Part shown: piece after piece, positions 1 to 8,935 of the stretch | Layout of the letters: each line of letters opens with the position of its first letter | How positions within the stretch are numbered: the stretch's first letter is position 1 | Source of the DNA: UBA6136 sp044351045 | GTDB taxonomy: Bacteria > Pseudomonadota > Gammaproteobacteria > Methylococcales > Methylococcaceae | Direction: 5' to 3' | DNA: 64,000 nt | Assembly: GCA_044351045.1 (NCBI GenBank) | Contig: JBILGM010000001.1 | Span: 1 to 64,000, forward strand | Notes under the pieces: generated by a model | What the model saw: only the letters and a program-made list of their open reading frames with translations | What the model was told of the DNA's origin: nothing | Database searches by the model: none | Position numbers and translations under genes: made by a program

Positions 1-121
1 GGCTTTTTTGTGCCTGATCGGCCAGTTGCTGCGGGCGTTGAAAAACGAAGGTGGGCACGCCTGCGGGCGACCGATGATTGGATTTCGGTCAGCGTATGCA
101 GGTAGTTGAATTTTGCAGGGC

Positions 122-415
122 CGACTACTTAAGGGCAAGTCACCGGATTACATCAAGGCAGTTGCTGACGGAGTGAACTCTGCAGTTATTGAAGCGATGG
201 ATTTTCCGACGGACGATCGTTACCAGACCATTCATCCACTCGATCCAGAAAGCCTGCAGCTTCAAAGTCATTAAGGCGATCGTGTCATGATGTACTTGGT
301 CATAAGAGCGGGTCGCTCAAAGAAGTCAGAACAAGCCTTTTATCAAAAAGTAACAGAAAGACTCTCTTCCGTTTTGTGTGAAAAGACGGGGATATCACCC
401 TCTCGGAAAAATCTA
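122..415 (+). pseudogene. Tautomerase-family remnant
   Basis: Translating from 122 gives KGKSPDYIKAVADGV and then DFPTDDRYQTIHP, which match the N-terminal half of the tautomerase_2 (4-oxalocrotonate tautomerase-like) family. A TAA at 272-274 interrupts the frame. The same frame resumes at 278 with DRVMMYLVIRAGRSKKSEQ and QAFYQKVTERLSSVL, the usual second half of these proteins. The start codon and the catalytic N-terminal proline are missing, and the C-terminal tail runs into the end of the opposite-strand response regulator gene. I read it as a decayed gene with an in-frame stop. The 121 bases to its left hold nothing I recognise. Confidence 0.6.
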
Positions 416-416
416 T

Positions 417-1109
417 CTATCTGTCGATCTGAATTGGCATACTGAGCTGGTATCCCACCATCCTAATGGACTGAATGCATCTGGTGCCGGCTCCGATGCT
501 AATCAGCTTTTTCCTAAGCCGAGTAATTCGTATCTCCAGGCTGGCCTTGTTGAAATTCTCTTCAGTTTGACCGACCAGAGCTAAAAGCTGAAAGGTCTCC
601 AGCTGATGGCCAGAAGCCCTGACTAGGCTGATTAGAATCGCCTGCTCGGCTGGAGATAGGTGAGTATCACCACTAGGGCCGCTCAAGACATGGGCATTAC
701 TATCCAGGCTAAATCTAGGTTCATTGGGAGTTGTTAGTTTCAGCCTCCGGGAAAAGGACTTTAGCGATGCGATCAATGCTGCTGTTGTCACAGGCTTGAC
801 CAGATAGATATCTGCGCCAGCATCGAAGCCGTGTTCTATATCCTCCGAGGAGCTCCGTGCAGTGACCATGATAATGCCCGCATTAGGCTGAGCCTCCCGT
901 AACCGCAAGGAAAGACTTAATCCATCCTCTCCTGGCAAGTTGAGATCAACAATGAAGATATCGATTGGCTCTCCACCAACGACCTCATCAATATCCTCAG
1001 CACAGGCCATGGCAAACACACGATAACCCTGTTGGATCAGAACGATCTCTGTTGTCGCCCTTAGAGCCTCATGATCCTCGATTAGAGCGATATTGATTGG
1101 GGCAGACAT
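417..1109 (-). CDS. OmpR/PhoB-type response regulator
   Basis: A two-component response regulator of 230 residues. The receiver domain covers about residues 5-120, with the acidic pair E11/D12, the phospho-acceptor D55 in IFIVDLNLPGEDG, T83 and K105. The C-terminal part (about 130-225) has the pattern of a winged-helix DNA-binding domain, ending in IRMVGYQLSMP, like the usual IRGVGYRL hairpin. It starts 28 bases before the end of the upstream sensor kinase gene, so the two are co-transcribed and probably translationally coupled. It should act in the cytoplasm as a transcription factor controlled by that kinase. Its target genes are not visible here. Confidence 0.9.
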   Translation of the reverse strand: MSAPINIALIEDHEALRATTEIVLIQQGYRVFAMACAEDIDEVVGGEPIDIFIVDLNLPGEDGLSLSLRLREAQPNAGIIMVTARSSSEDIEHGFDAGADIYLVKPVTTAALIASLKSFSRRLKLTTPNEPRFSLDSNAHVLSGPSGDTHLSPAEQAILISLVRASGHQLETFQLLALVGQTEENFNKASLEIRITRLRKKLISIGAGTRCIQSIRMVGYQLSMPIQIDR

Positions 1110-2962
1110 AGAATGAACCTCACTTGAGCGTCGGTAGGGACGTATTGAAGTTGAGCATCCAGACGGTGGGCCAACTGAGCGGATAGGAATAGTCCAAGCC
1201 CTGTCCCAGTGACTGCTAGGGCTCGAGGATGACGATAATACTTCTGGAACACTTTTGTGGGGTCAGGCTGCCCAGCCTTTCCAACGAAACTGGTTACGGA
1301 TATTCGTGTGAAAGAGACCTCCTCATGGTGCCCCTCATCAATAGCAACATCAATGGGTGAATGTACCGGACTATATTTGAACGCATTATCGATCAGATTT
1401 GCCAGAATTAAACGAACCAAAAACAAATCCGTATATGGTGCAACGTCTGAATTAACCACAAGCCGGACTCTATCCGGTTGCTTGCAATAGGCTATCAACT
1501 CTTTTGCCAGCTCAGCCAAATTACAATTGGACAGGCTCATATTGATCTGACCTGCCTCATGCTTGTCGACGTTCAAACAACGCTCGATAATTTGCCCCAT
1601 ATCGCGTATCGATTTATCTGCGGCCGACAAGAGTACTGGTGTTTTTTCCTTGGCTCCCAGCACCATGCTCACCACCGAAAGTGACGTCCTCAGCTCGTGG
1701 GTCAACATAGACAAAAACTGGGACTGTTCATGGCGTCGTTCAACCTCGACCTGAGCGCGACGTTCAGCATCAAGATAATCGTGTTTGAGAGCAATCCCTC
1801 TTTTTAGGGACTCATTTGTTCTTATGTGCAGCACAATCAGAAAGGCGCAACCACTGAGGATGCTGTAGAGAAGAAAGCCATCAAAGACGAGAAAGGATGC
1901 TGAGAAAAAACCCATGGATGGAAGCGCGGATAAGGACAGCGCGAGGAAAATGAATGAGTAGAGGCTAATCAGAGATCGACGTGATAGAAGAGGCCGTCGG
2001 TTTTCGGGTAATGATGTCATGGCGGGAATCGTTAATGCCAGAATCAGATAGAGTAGGGTCATGCAAAATATGATGTACATGCTCATCTGGAATGCTTGCT
2101 GCTGGTAGCCTAGGAGCATCAAGAGCAGGTACGTCGGTAGATATAACGGTCCCCATTTCAGAATATTCAATAAGCGCGAATTGGGGGTCGATTCACGAAG
2201 GAGCAGGTAATCTAGCCTGAAACCGCTTGCAACAAAGGGGGCTATCGAACAATCCACAAAAGAACCTTCAGAGACCATACTCGAGAGCGGCCATAAGCCT
2301 CGATAGAAGCCGATAAGACCTGCCATGGAAATGAGGCCAAGGAACTGCGTTAACGCAAAGGTGCCAATGATCTGGTCTCTGTGGTTGGCGAAATAGAGCA
2401 ACGCCCAGAGGAAGAAAGTAAGCAGAAGGGCAAGGTAAGCCGAATATTTCAGGTCCTGCGCACGATCCTCTTTTAAGGCTTCGGCGAGGGGAAGTACCTC
2501 AACGTCTAGCAACATGGTGCTGCTTGAGGTCACCTTGAGCCATACATCTCGGGGGCCCTGCCCAGCAGGTATCAAGAAATTCAGGTTAAGGGACTCATAT
2601 TGTTGCTGCGGGATCGGTTCTTCATCACCAGTCACCACTTGCCCAAGCGAACGATACACAGGATCAAATAGCTCAATCTTATCCAGAAAGCCCGGGCGAA
2701 TCCGGACGACGAGCGGCGTGTCATTTACTGTCTCAATAGGGTCAACTCTGAGATGAAACCACACCGCTGACTTTAGATATCCCAGACTGAGAATGCCGCT
2801 ATATTCATGGAAATTCTGTTGCTGGACCTCATTGAAGGTCATCTCCCGGCTGGTGTCCTCGTAATACGCTCTGCTTGTGATCTGGTCGTTTGCAGATGCC
2901 AAGGCATGAAACAAGAGGCAAAGTAACAGACCAAGCAAAGATCTATAGTCTAGTCTTGGCAT
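1082..2962 (-). CDS. Sensor histidine kinase with 7TMR-DISM input
   Basis: A 626-residue membrane histidine kinase. It has a signal sequence (1-25) and a periplasmic 7TMR-DISMED2-like domain (about 30-165, with AVWFHLRV and later LDVEVLPL). About seven hydrophobic segments follow between 172 and 380, the layout of the 7TMR-DISM family. A short coiled region precedes the HisKA dimerisation helix with phospho-acceptor H422 in SMLTHELRT. The ATPase domain shows the N box at N526 (LANLIDNAFKYSP) and the G box at 586-590 (GTGLGLF). The family is thought to sense small carbohydrate-like ligands in the periplasm, but the ligand here is unknown. The gene lies upstream of and overlaps its response regulator. 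Confidence 0.9.
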   Translation of the reverse strand: MPRLDYRSLLGLLLCLLFHALASANDQITSRAYYEDTSREMTFNEVQQQNFHEYSGILSLGYLKSAVWFHLRVDPIETVNDTPLVVRIRPGFLDKIELFDPVYRSLGQVVTGDEEPIPQQQYESLNLNFLIPAGQGPRDVWLKVTSSSTMLLDVEVLPLAEALKEDRAQDLKYSAYLALLLTFFLWALLYFANHRDQIIGTFALTQFLGLISMAGLIGFYRGLWPLSSMVSEGSFVDCSIAPFVASGFRLDYLLLRESTPNSRLLNILKWGPLYLPTYLLLMLLGYQQQAFQMSMYIIFCMTLLYLILALTIPAMTSLPENRRPLLSRRSLISLYSFIFLALSLSALPSMGFFSASFLVFDGFLLYSILSGCAFLIVLHIRTNESLKRGIALKHDYLDAERRAQVEVERRHEQSQFLSMLTHELRTSLSVVSMVLGAKEKTPVLLSAADKSIRDMGQIIERCLNVDKHEAGQINMSLSNCNLAELAKELIAYCKQPDRVRLVVNSDVAPYTDLFLVRLILANLIDNAFKYSPVHSPIDVAIDEGHHEEVSFTRISVTSFVGKAGQPDPTKVFQKYYRHPRALAVTGTGLGLFLSAQLAHRLDAQLQYVPTDAQVRFILCLPQSISL

Positions 2963-3154
2963 AGGAGGTGACTAGGCGTCCTGCTGTTTGCAGCATCCAT
3001 CATCGCTGAGCTTCAGCGTAGGAGGAAAGGCGCTGTGAGGTGAGGTGTTCGAATTGCTTCATGGGCGGCCCTGCTGCTCGTTAAGCGATATCCGAATGAA
3101 GATCCAGTATGCCAGCGGCATACAATAGCCCAATGAAATAAAGATTCCTTTCAT
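2950..3154 (-). other. Chain of three overlapping short ORFs before the kinase
   Basis: On the minus strand three short frames follow each other. The first, 3154-3059, encodes a 31-residue hydrophobic peptide beginning MKGIFISLGYCMPLAYW. The second, 3062-3000, has 20 residues beginning MKQFEHLTSQ. The third, 3003-2950, has 17 residues beginning MMDAANSRT. Each start codon overlaps the previous stop in an ATGA arrangement, and the third runs 13 bases into the kinase gene. None has a convincing ribosome binding site. They could be a translationally coupled leader of the kinase operon, or the debris of one small gene. The rest of the 328-base gap (3155-3290) shows nothing further. Confidence 0.25.
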
Positions 3155-3290
3155 AACCTTACATTCGGCTAAGCTTCGAGAGCGGGCCCACACCTGTCTC
3201 TGAACCACATCGATTCAGGATCGTTTTCGTATGCGCGATTCCAGACAAGGTTGATGCGATCCGAAATTCTGTTTGATAGAGACGCGCTAG

Positions 3291-3587
3291 ATGAGGAAGT
3301 TGTTATTGCTGGTTGTCGTCGCTCTTGTTGCTTGGAGCTACTATCAAAAAGAGGATCAGAAAAGCCCCGTGGTTGGGCAAAGTCAGTCAGTGCTTACAGA
3401 AAGATCAGCGGCTTATGGAGAAGAGAGCATCGCTGATACTGTCTCAGAATTTCAATGTGATTCGAGGCAGTACTGTAGCCAGATGAGATCCCGGGCAGAG
3501 GCAGAATATTTCATTAGAGACTGTCCAAACAACAAGATGGATGGCGATCACGATGGACATCCTTGTGAAAACGACTCCCGATTTTAG
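3291..3587 (+). CDS. Excalibur calcium-binding domain protein
   Basis: A small exported or membrane-anchored protein of 98 residues. An N-terminal hydrophobic segment (LLLLVVVALVAWSYY, about residues 4-18) is followed by a linker. The C-terminal excalibur domain (about 54-95) contains FQCDSRQYCSQM, the pattern DCPNNKMDGDHDGHPCE, and four cysteines at the usual spacing. The DxDxDG loop of this family resembles an EF-hand and binds calcium. Excalibur domains are typically found on secreted or surface proteins, often with nucleases or cold-shock-like modules, but here the domain stands alone. It is convergent with the next gene and divergent from the kinase operon. No specific role can be assigned. 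Confidence 0.8.
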   Translation: MRKLLLLVVVALVAWSYYQKEDQKSPVVGQSQSVLTERSAAYGEESIADTVSEFQCDSRQYCSQMRSRAEAEYFIRDCPNNKMDGDHDGHPCENDSRF

Positions 3588-3666
3588 CTAGCGAAGCCGC
3601 CCTTAATTTCAGTCAATGTTCCAATTTTTGGCTCATATGTAGCTGGCGTGAAAATCAAATTCCCTC

Positions 3667-4251
3667 TTACGTAAGCAGCGCGAACAAGCCGGTCACCAAC
3701 GCGCCAATGTCCAGTAGCACGATCAACCCTGCAGAGATCGTTAGCACGAGCAGGAATAGCGGATTAGTCAGGCTTAGCGAGCCGCCGAGGATGCCAAGCA
3801 GGTCACGGCTATCGATGCCCATGGAGGCAATTTCGTAGGCCAGTCCACCAAGTTGCTTAAGATCCCGGACCTTGGTGGCTTTTTGCGCCATGGCGGGGTC
3901 GTTCTGGAGTCGCTGGACAACGTCACCCGCATAGTTACGCGCCTGGCCCAGCCAGGCGGTCAGCCGTTGGGGCAGGTTGCTGGCTTCTTCCAGCACATAC
4001 CAGCTCCAACCGACCACCAGCCCGGGAAGCAGCAGCACCAGGCCGAGCAGGACCGACCAGATCACCGACAGGCCCCAGGCGCGGGTGGCGAGCCAGATCA
4101 GCAGCAGGGCCGAGGCTAGCCCGGTCAGGGCGAGGAAGCGCGCCACGCCCTTGAAGCGGTTGGCCAGGTTCTGCACCAGGCGGGCAAAGCCCATGATGCG
4201 GGGCAGAAACTCGATCAGTTTCTGATTGGGGCCGTTGTCTGTCGTGGCCAT
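3667..4251 (-). CDS. Predicted membrane protein, gat operon tail
   Basis: A protein of about 194 residues that I do not recognise as a named family. It has two close hydrophobic segments (about 39-58 and 65-87), a charged cytoplasmic or periplasmic stretch rich in Q, A and R (about 90-150), and a third hydrophobic segment at the C-terminus (about 165-190). I chose the ATG at 4251 because GAGG lies eight bases upstream; a GTG three codons earlier is the alternative. It begins 17 bases after the end of gatB on the same strand, so it is probably transcribed as the last gene of the gatCAB operon. No function is implied by that position. Confidence 0.7.
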   Translation of the reverse strand: MATTDNGPNQKLIEFLPRIMGFARLVQNLANRFKGVARFLALTGLASALLLIWLATRAWGLSVIWSVLLGLVLLLPGLVVGWSWYVLEEASNLPQRLTAWLGQARNYAGDVVQRLQNDPAMAQKATKVRDLKQLGGLAYEIASMGIDSRDLLGILGGSLSLTNPLFLLVLTISAGLIVLLDIGALVTGLFALLT

Positions 4252-4268
4252 GCGCGGCACCTCGGGGG

Positions 4269-5699
4269 TTATTGGAGTTTCTTTTTCAGTAAGTCGTTGA
4301 GCTGAGCCGGGTTAGCCTTGCCGCCGGTCGCCTTCATGGCTTGGCCGACAAAGAAGCCGAACAGTTTGTCCTTGCCGGCCTTGTAGCCGGCGACCTGATC
4401 CGGGTTGGCGGCGATGATCTCGTCGATGATGGCTTCAATGGCGCCGGTGTCGGTGATCTGTTTCAGCCCCTGCCGTTCGATGATGTCATCCGCCGTATCA
4501 CCGCTCTCCCATAGTGCCTCGAAGACCTGTTTAGCGATCTTGCCGGAGATGGTGTCGTCAGCGATGCGCTGGACCAGCCCGGCCAGCCGGTCGGGTTGGA
4601 CTGGGCTATGTTCGATTTCCAGACCCGCCTTGTTCAGTGCGGCGGCTAGATCACCCATGACCCAGTTGGCACAGAGCTTGGCATCCGAGCCAGCGGCCTT
4701 CACCACGGCCTCGAAATAGGTCGCCAATTCTCGGGTTGCCGTCAGCACCTCCGCATCGTAATCGTTGAGCCCGTATTCCGACTTGAAGCGGTCACGCTTG
4801 GCATCCGGCAGTTCTGGTAGCCCAGCCCGAACGGTCTCGATAAATTCCGGCGTGATCTCGAGCGGTAATAGATCCGGGTCGGGAAAGTAGCGGTAGTCGT
4901 TGGCCTCCTCCTTGCTCCGCATAGAGCGGGTTTCGTCCTTAACCGAATCGTACAGGCGGGTTTCCTGAATTACCTGGCCGCCGCTCTCGAGAATCTCGAT
5001 CTGCCGTTCGACTTCGTAGTTGATGGCTTTCTCGACGAAGCGGAACGAATTAAGGTTCTTGATCTCGGCGCGGGTACCGAATTTCTCATGACCTTTCGGT
5101 CGGATGGACACGTTGGCATCGCAGCGGAAAGAACCTTCCTGCATGTTGCCGTCGCAGATTTCCAGATACCGCACCAGCGCATGCAGTTTTTTCATATAGG
5201 CCACGGCCTCCTTGGCCGAGCGCATGTCGGGTTCGGAGACGATTTCCAGCAGCGGCGTACCGGCCCGGTTGAGGTCGATGCCGGAAAAGCCATGGAAGTC
5301 TTCATGCAGCGATTTGCCGGCATCTTCTTCGAGATGAGCGCGGGTGATGCCAATGACCTTTGCCTCGCCATCGACGGCGATGGTCGTTCGCCCGATACCG
5401 ACGACGGGGAGATCGTACTGGCTGATCTGGTAGCCCTTGGGAAGGTCGGGGTAGAAGTAGTTCTTGCGGGCAAATACGGAGCGAGGTGTGATGGTGGCGC
5501 CAATAGCAAGGCCAAACTTCACCGCCATGCGCACGGCCTCCTGATTCAGGACCGGCAGTACGCCGGGGAGCCCGAGGTCAATCGCGCAGGCCTGGGTATT
5601 GGGCTCGGCGCCATACGCGGTGGCGGCGCCGGAGAAAATCTTGGACTTGGTAGCGAGCTGGGCGTGTATTTCCAGCCCGATCACGGTTTCCCATTGCAT
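4269..5699 (-). CDS. gatB: Asp/Glu-tRNA amidotransferase subunit B
   Basis: The tRNA-binding and kinase subunit of the GatCAB amidotransferase. GatCAB phosphorylates and then amidates Glu-tRNA(Gln) and/or Asp-tRNA(Asn), using ammonia channelled from GatA. The 476-residue length is the family norm. The N-terminus WETVIGLEIHAQL is diagnostic, with the FSGA and PNTQ region after it. The catalytic cradle domain follows, and the C-terminal third is the GatB/YqeY tail, ending in KANPAQLNDLLKKKL. The start ATG at 5699 has GGAAGG about eight bases upstream. It is third in the gatC-gatA-gatB order, 63 bases after gatA. Confidence 0.97.
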   Translation of the reverse strand: MQWETVIGLEIHAQLATKSKIFSGAATAYGAEPNTQACAIDLGLPGVLPVLNQEAVRMAVKFGLAIGATITPRSVFARKNYFYPDLPKGYQISQYDLPVVGIGRTTIAVDGEAKVIGITRAHLEEDAGKSLHEDFHGFSGIDLNRAGTPLLEIVSEPDMRSAKEAVAYMKKLHALVRYLEICDGNMQEGSFRCDANVSIRPKGHEKFGTRAEIKNLNSFRFVEKAINYEVERQIEILESGGQVIQETRLYDSVKDETRSMRSKEEANDYRYFPDPDLLPLEITPEFIETVRAGLPELPDAKRDRFKSEYGLNDYDAEVLTATRELATYFEAVVKAAGSDAKLCANWVMGDLAAALNKAGLEIEHSPVQPDRLAGLVQRIADDTISGKIAKQVFEALWESGDTADDIIERQGLKQITDTGAIEAIIDEIIAANPDQVAGYKAGKDKLFGFFVGQAMKATGGKANPAQLNDLLKKKLQ

Positions 5700-5762
5700 G
5701 GTCTCAGCCTTCCAGAAGAATAGGGTTAAAGCACCAAAGTGAGGATCGGCCCATGGAGCGGA

Positions 5763-7211
5763 TCAGAGTTCGGGTGATTGGCGATGCCAGTCGGTTACCT
5801 GCTGGTAGCGATGAGCGACGTTCAACAGATGCGCCTCGGAGAAATAATTGCCGATGATCTGCATGCCGACGGGCAGCTTGCCGGAAAAGCCGACCGGGAT
5901 AGACATGCCCGGCAAACCGGCCAGATTGACGGCGATGGTGTAGATGTCCGACAGATACATCGCAATCGGGTCGGCGCTTTTCTCGCCGAAACGGAAAGCC
6001 ACTGAGGGCGAGGTTGGCCCCATGATGACATCTACCTCCTGATAGGCCCGCTTGAAGTCCTCGCTGATCAGTCGCCGGATTTTCTGCGCCTTCAGGTAAT
6101 AGGCATCGTAATAGCCGGCTGACAGCGCATAGGTGCCGATGAGGATGCGGCGCTTGACCTCGGCCCCGAAGCCTTCACCGCGCGAGCGCATGTAAAGATC
6201 CTTCAGGTCTTTGGGTTCTGCGCAGCGATAGCCATAGCGGACACCATCCAGCCGCGCCAGGTTGGAGGAGCATTCCGCCGGGGCGACGACGTAATAGGCT
6301 GGACCGGACAGGTGCATGTTAGGCAGCGAGACCTCCTTCACCGTGGCGCCGAGCTTGCGGTACTCGTCCACGGCTTCGTGAATCAGCCGGGCAATCTCGG
6401 GGTCGAGTCCTTCACCAAAGAACTCTTTGGGCAGGCCAATACGCAGCCCTTCCAGGGTGTGGCCGAGGCTGTCTGCATAATTTGGGACGGCCCGATCGAG
6501 GCAGGTCGAATCTTTGGGGTCGAACCCCGCCATGGCTTGCAGCATCATTGCGCAATCTTCCGCCGTGCGGGCCATGGGGCCAGCCTGATCCAGGCTGGAC
6601 GCAAAGGCAATCATGCCCCATCGTGAGACCAGGCCATAGGTGGGTTTCAGGCCGGTGATGCCACAAAACGCCGCCGGCTGGCGGATCGAGCCACCGGTAT
6701 CGGTGCCGGTGGCGCCCGGCACCAGCCGTGCGGCCACCGCCGCCGCCGAGCCACCCGAAGAGCCGCCCGGGACGGTGCCGATGTCCCAAGGGTTTTTGAC
6801 AGGCCCATAGAAGCTGGTCTCGTTGGAGGAGCCCATGGCGAACTCGTCCATGTTGAGCTTGCCCAGCATGACGGCGCCGACCTGATTGAATCGCTCCACG
6901 ACGGTGGCGTCATAGGGCGAAATGAAGTTGTCGAGCATCTTCGAACCGCAGCTGGAGCGGACGCCTTTCGTGCAGAAAATGTCCTTCTGGGCGATGGGGA
7001 TGCCGGTCAGCGGGCCGGCCTCGCCTTTGGCCAGTAAGGCGTCGGCGGCCTTGGCCGCGCTCAGGGCCAGGTCCTCGGTCACGGTGATAAAGGCATTCAG
7101 TTCGCTATCCAGTTTCTCGACGCGCGCCAGGAAAGCCTGGGTCAGCTCCTGACTGCTGAAATCCTTGTTTTTGAGGCCAAGCGACAACTCGGCGATGGTT
7201 TTTTCATGCAT
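5763..7211 (-). CDS. gatA: Asp/Glu-tRNA amidotransferase subunit A
   Basis: The glutaminase (amidase-signature) subunit of GatCAB, which releases ammonia from glutamine. The Ser-cisSer-Lys triad is visible: K76 in GIPIAQKDIF, the cis-serine at about S151 in PGGSSGGSAAA, and S175 in TDTGGSIRQPA. These match the known spacing of GatA enzymes. The length from MHEKTIAELS is 482 residues, typical of the family. I prefer this ATG at 7211 to one nine codons upstream because family members begin here. It lies 95 bases downstream of gatC and 63 upstream of gatB in the same operon. Confidence 0.97.
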   Translation of the reverse strand: MHEKTIAELSLGLKNKDFSSQELTQAFLARVEKLDSELNAFITVTEDLALSAAKAADALLAKGEAGPLTGIPIAQKDIFCTKGVRSSCGSKMLDNFISPYDATVVERFNQVGAVMLGKLNMDEFAMGSSNETSFYGPVKNPWDIGTVPGGSSGGSAAAVAARLVPGATGTDTGGSIRQPAAFCGITGLKPTYGLVSRWGMIAFASSLDQAGPMARTAEDCAMMLQAMAGFDPKDSTCLDRAVPNYADSLGHTLEGLRIGLPKEFFGEGLDPEIARLIHEAVDEYRKLGATVKEVSLPNMHLSGPAYYVVAPAECSSNLARLDGVRYGYRCAEPKDLKDLYMRSRGEGFGAEVKRRILIGTYALSAGYYDAYYLKAQKIRRLISEDFKRAYQEVDVIMGPTSPSVAFRFGEKSADPIAMYLSDIYTIAVNLAGLPGMSIPVGFSGKLPVGMQIIGNYFSEAHLLNVAHRYQQVTDWHRQSPEL

Positions 7212-7306
7212 GTGGGGGTTCCGGGAAATACCGACCATCTAGCCTGGTCGGCGGAAATGGGCTGGGTCCATGGGGGCTGAATCGTGTCTGGAGCGGCGAT
7301 GGAGCC

Positions 7307-7594
7307 TTACTCGATCACCTTGGGAACGAGATAAAGACCCGCTTCAACCGCTGGAGCCAGTTGTTGGAACAGTGCCCGCTGGTCCGGCTCAGTCACGGCA
7401 TCGGGCCGCAGTCGCTGGGCTTGGTCGAGCGGATGAGCCATCGGTTCGACCGCCGAGGTGTTGACGGCACTCATTTGCTCGATGAAATCGAGGATGCCTG
7501 AAAGATCTTGGGCATACGCAGCCGTTTTCTCGCTTTCGATGGCCAGACGTGCCAGCCAGGCAATACGGTTGACCTCTTCGGAGGTAAGTGACAT
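7307..7594 (-). CDS. gatC: Asp/Glu-tRNA amidotransferase subunit C
   Basis: The small GatC subunit, 95 residues, which wraps around the GatA-GatB interface and stabilises the complex. Typical features are the N-terminus SLTSEEVNRIAWLARLAIE and the central DLSGILDFIEQMSAVNTS. The C-terminus VEPMAHPLDQAQRLRPD leads to the final VEAGLYLVPKVIE. It is the first gene of the gat operon and diverges from mreB. A sigma70-like promoter lies 47 bases upstream. Confidence 0.97.
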   Translation of the reverse strand: MSLTSEEVNRIAWLARLAIESEKTAAYAQDLSGILDFIEQMSAVNTSAVEPMAHPLDQAQRLRPDAVTEPDQRALFQQLAPAVEAGLYLVPKVIE

Positions 7595-7640
7595 AGATTT
7601 GAGCTCTCTGGAAAGGCGTGAAGTGACCTGAAGTGGTTCA

Positions 7641-7670
7641 ATTATTCGGGAAAATCATGGACCACGTCAA
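7641..7670 (-). promoter_or_regulatory. Predicted sigma70 promoter of gatCAB
   Basis: On the minus strand TTGACG (7670-7665) and AATAAT (7646-7641) are separated by 18 bases, each one mismatch from the -35 and -10 consensus. The start of gatC is 47 bases downstream. Recognised by eye only. The remaining 160 bases up to mreB must hold the mreB promoter, but I cannot choose one. Confidence 0.5.
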
Positions 7671-7829
7671 AAGGGAGAGGCCTCGATTTCCCCCATGGCT
7701 TACCGATGATGACACGCAGCCCGCTTGTGGCCTGAATTCCCCGTTCGACAAAGCATTGTTTCCCCTTAGCGCCTTGCCTCGGCAAAGGCGCGCTTGCTAA
7801 ATTACCTTATTTTTGACGGCGCAAAACTC

Positions 7830-8879
7830 ATGGTTTTCAAGCAGCTCCGCGGCTTTTACTCGACCGACCTCTCCATCGATCTGGGGACCGCGAATACCCT
7901 GATTTACTCTCGGGGCAAGGGTATCGTGCTGGATGAGCCGTCCGTCGTCGCCATTCGCGAAGACCGGTCGCGCGGGACTAAAAGCATAGCGGCTGTCGGT
8001 GCCGAAGCCAAATCCATGTTGGGCAGGACACCGGGCAACATCACGGCTATTCGCCCGATGAAAGACGGCGTCATCGCTGACTTCACCATCACCGAGAAGA
8101 TGCTCCAGTACTTCATTCACAAGGTACATGAGAACCGCATGTTCCGGCCCAGCCCCCGGGTCCTGATCTGTGTGCCCAGCGGATCTACCCAGGTCGAACG
8201 CCGCGCCATCAAGGAATCGGCGCTGGGTGCCGGTGCCCGTGAAGTCTATCTGATCGAAGAGCCCATGGCGGCGGCGGTAGGTGCTGGATTGCCCGTCGAT
8301 GAGGCGCGTGGTTCCATGGTTCTGGATATCGGCGGCGGTACCTCCGAAGTAGGTATCGTCTCCCTGAATGGCGTGGTTTACTCGGCCTCGGCCCGCATCG
8401 GCGGTGACCGCCTGGATGATGCAATCATGAGTTACGTCCGCCGCAACTATGGCACGCTGATCGGTGAAGCCACGGCTGAACGCATCAAGCATGAAATCGG
8501 TTCGGCCTATCCCGGTAGCGAGATCAAGGAAATCGAGGTCAAGGGACGCAATCTTTCGGAAGGGGTGCCGCGCAGTTTCATCCTGAGCAGCAATGAAATT
8601 CTGGAAGCCCTGCAGGAGCCTCTCCAGGGTATCGTCGATGCCGTCAAGACCGCGCTGGAGCAAACCCCTCCGGAACTCAGTTCGGATGTCGCCGAGCGCG
8701 GTATCTATGTCACCGGTGGTGGTGCCCTGCTCAAGGACATCGATCGACTGATTTCAGAGGAAACCGGGCTTCCGGTGCATATCGCGGACGATCCCCTGAC
8801 CTGCGTTGCCAGGGGCGGTGGTCGTGTGCTCGAGTTGCTGGACAGCAAGGGTCTCGCCCTGTTTTCACTCGTAGAATAA
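7830..8879 (+). CDS. mreB: Rod shape-determining protein MreB
   Basis: A bacterial actin that forms membrane-bound filaments and guides the elongasome. The length is 349 residues. The actin-fold phosphate loops are visible: DLGTANTLIY near residue 17, the second loop VLDIGGGTSEVGIVSLNG, and the adenosine motif YVTGGGALLKDID near the C-terminus. The N-terminal MVFKQLRGFYSTDLSID includes the short hydrophobic stretch that touches the membrane. I use the ATG at 7830; a TTG twelve codons upstream is also in frame but would add residues not found in the family. First gene of mreBCD-mrdA-rodA, divergent from gatCAB. Confidence 0.97.
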   Translation: MVFKQLRGFYSTDLSIDLGTANTLIYSRGKGIVLDEPSVVAIREDRSRGTKSIAAVGAEAKSMLGRTPGNITAIRPMKDGVIADFTITEKMLQYFIHKVHENRMFRPSPRVLICVPSGSTQVERRAIKESALGAGAREVYLIEEPMAAAVGAGLPVDEARGSMVLDIGGGTSEVGIVSLNGVVYSASARIGGDRLDDAIMSYVRRNYGTLIGEATAERIKHEIGSAYPGSEIKEIEVKGRNLSEGVPRSFILSSNEILEALQEPLQGIVDAVKTALEQTPPELSSDVAERGIYVTGGGALLKDIDRLISEETGLPVHIADDPLTCVARGGGRVLELLDSKGLALFSLVE

Positions 8880-8935
8880 CAGAGGGGTTTGTTCTCTCTT
8901 CGTCCCTGTTCCAAATTTACCCTTGATCATCGCTG

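Noticed and set aside
3000..3660. Integron attC-like sites around the excalibur gene
   Set aside because: GTTAAGC and TAACCTT sequences occur, but not as the paired inverse core sites an attC needs, and no integrase is in the window.
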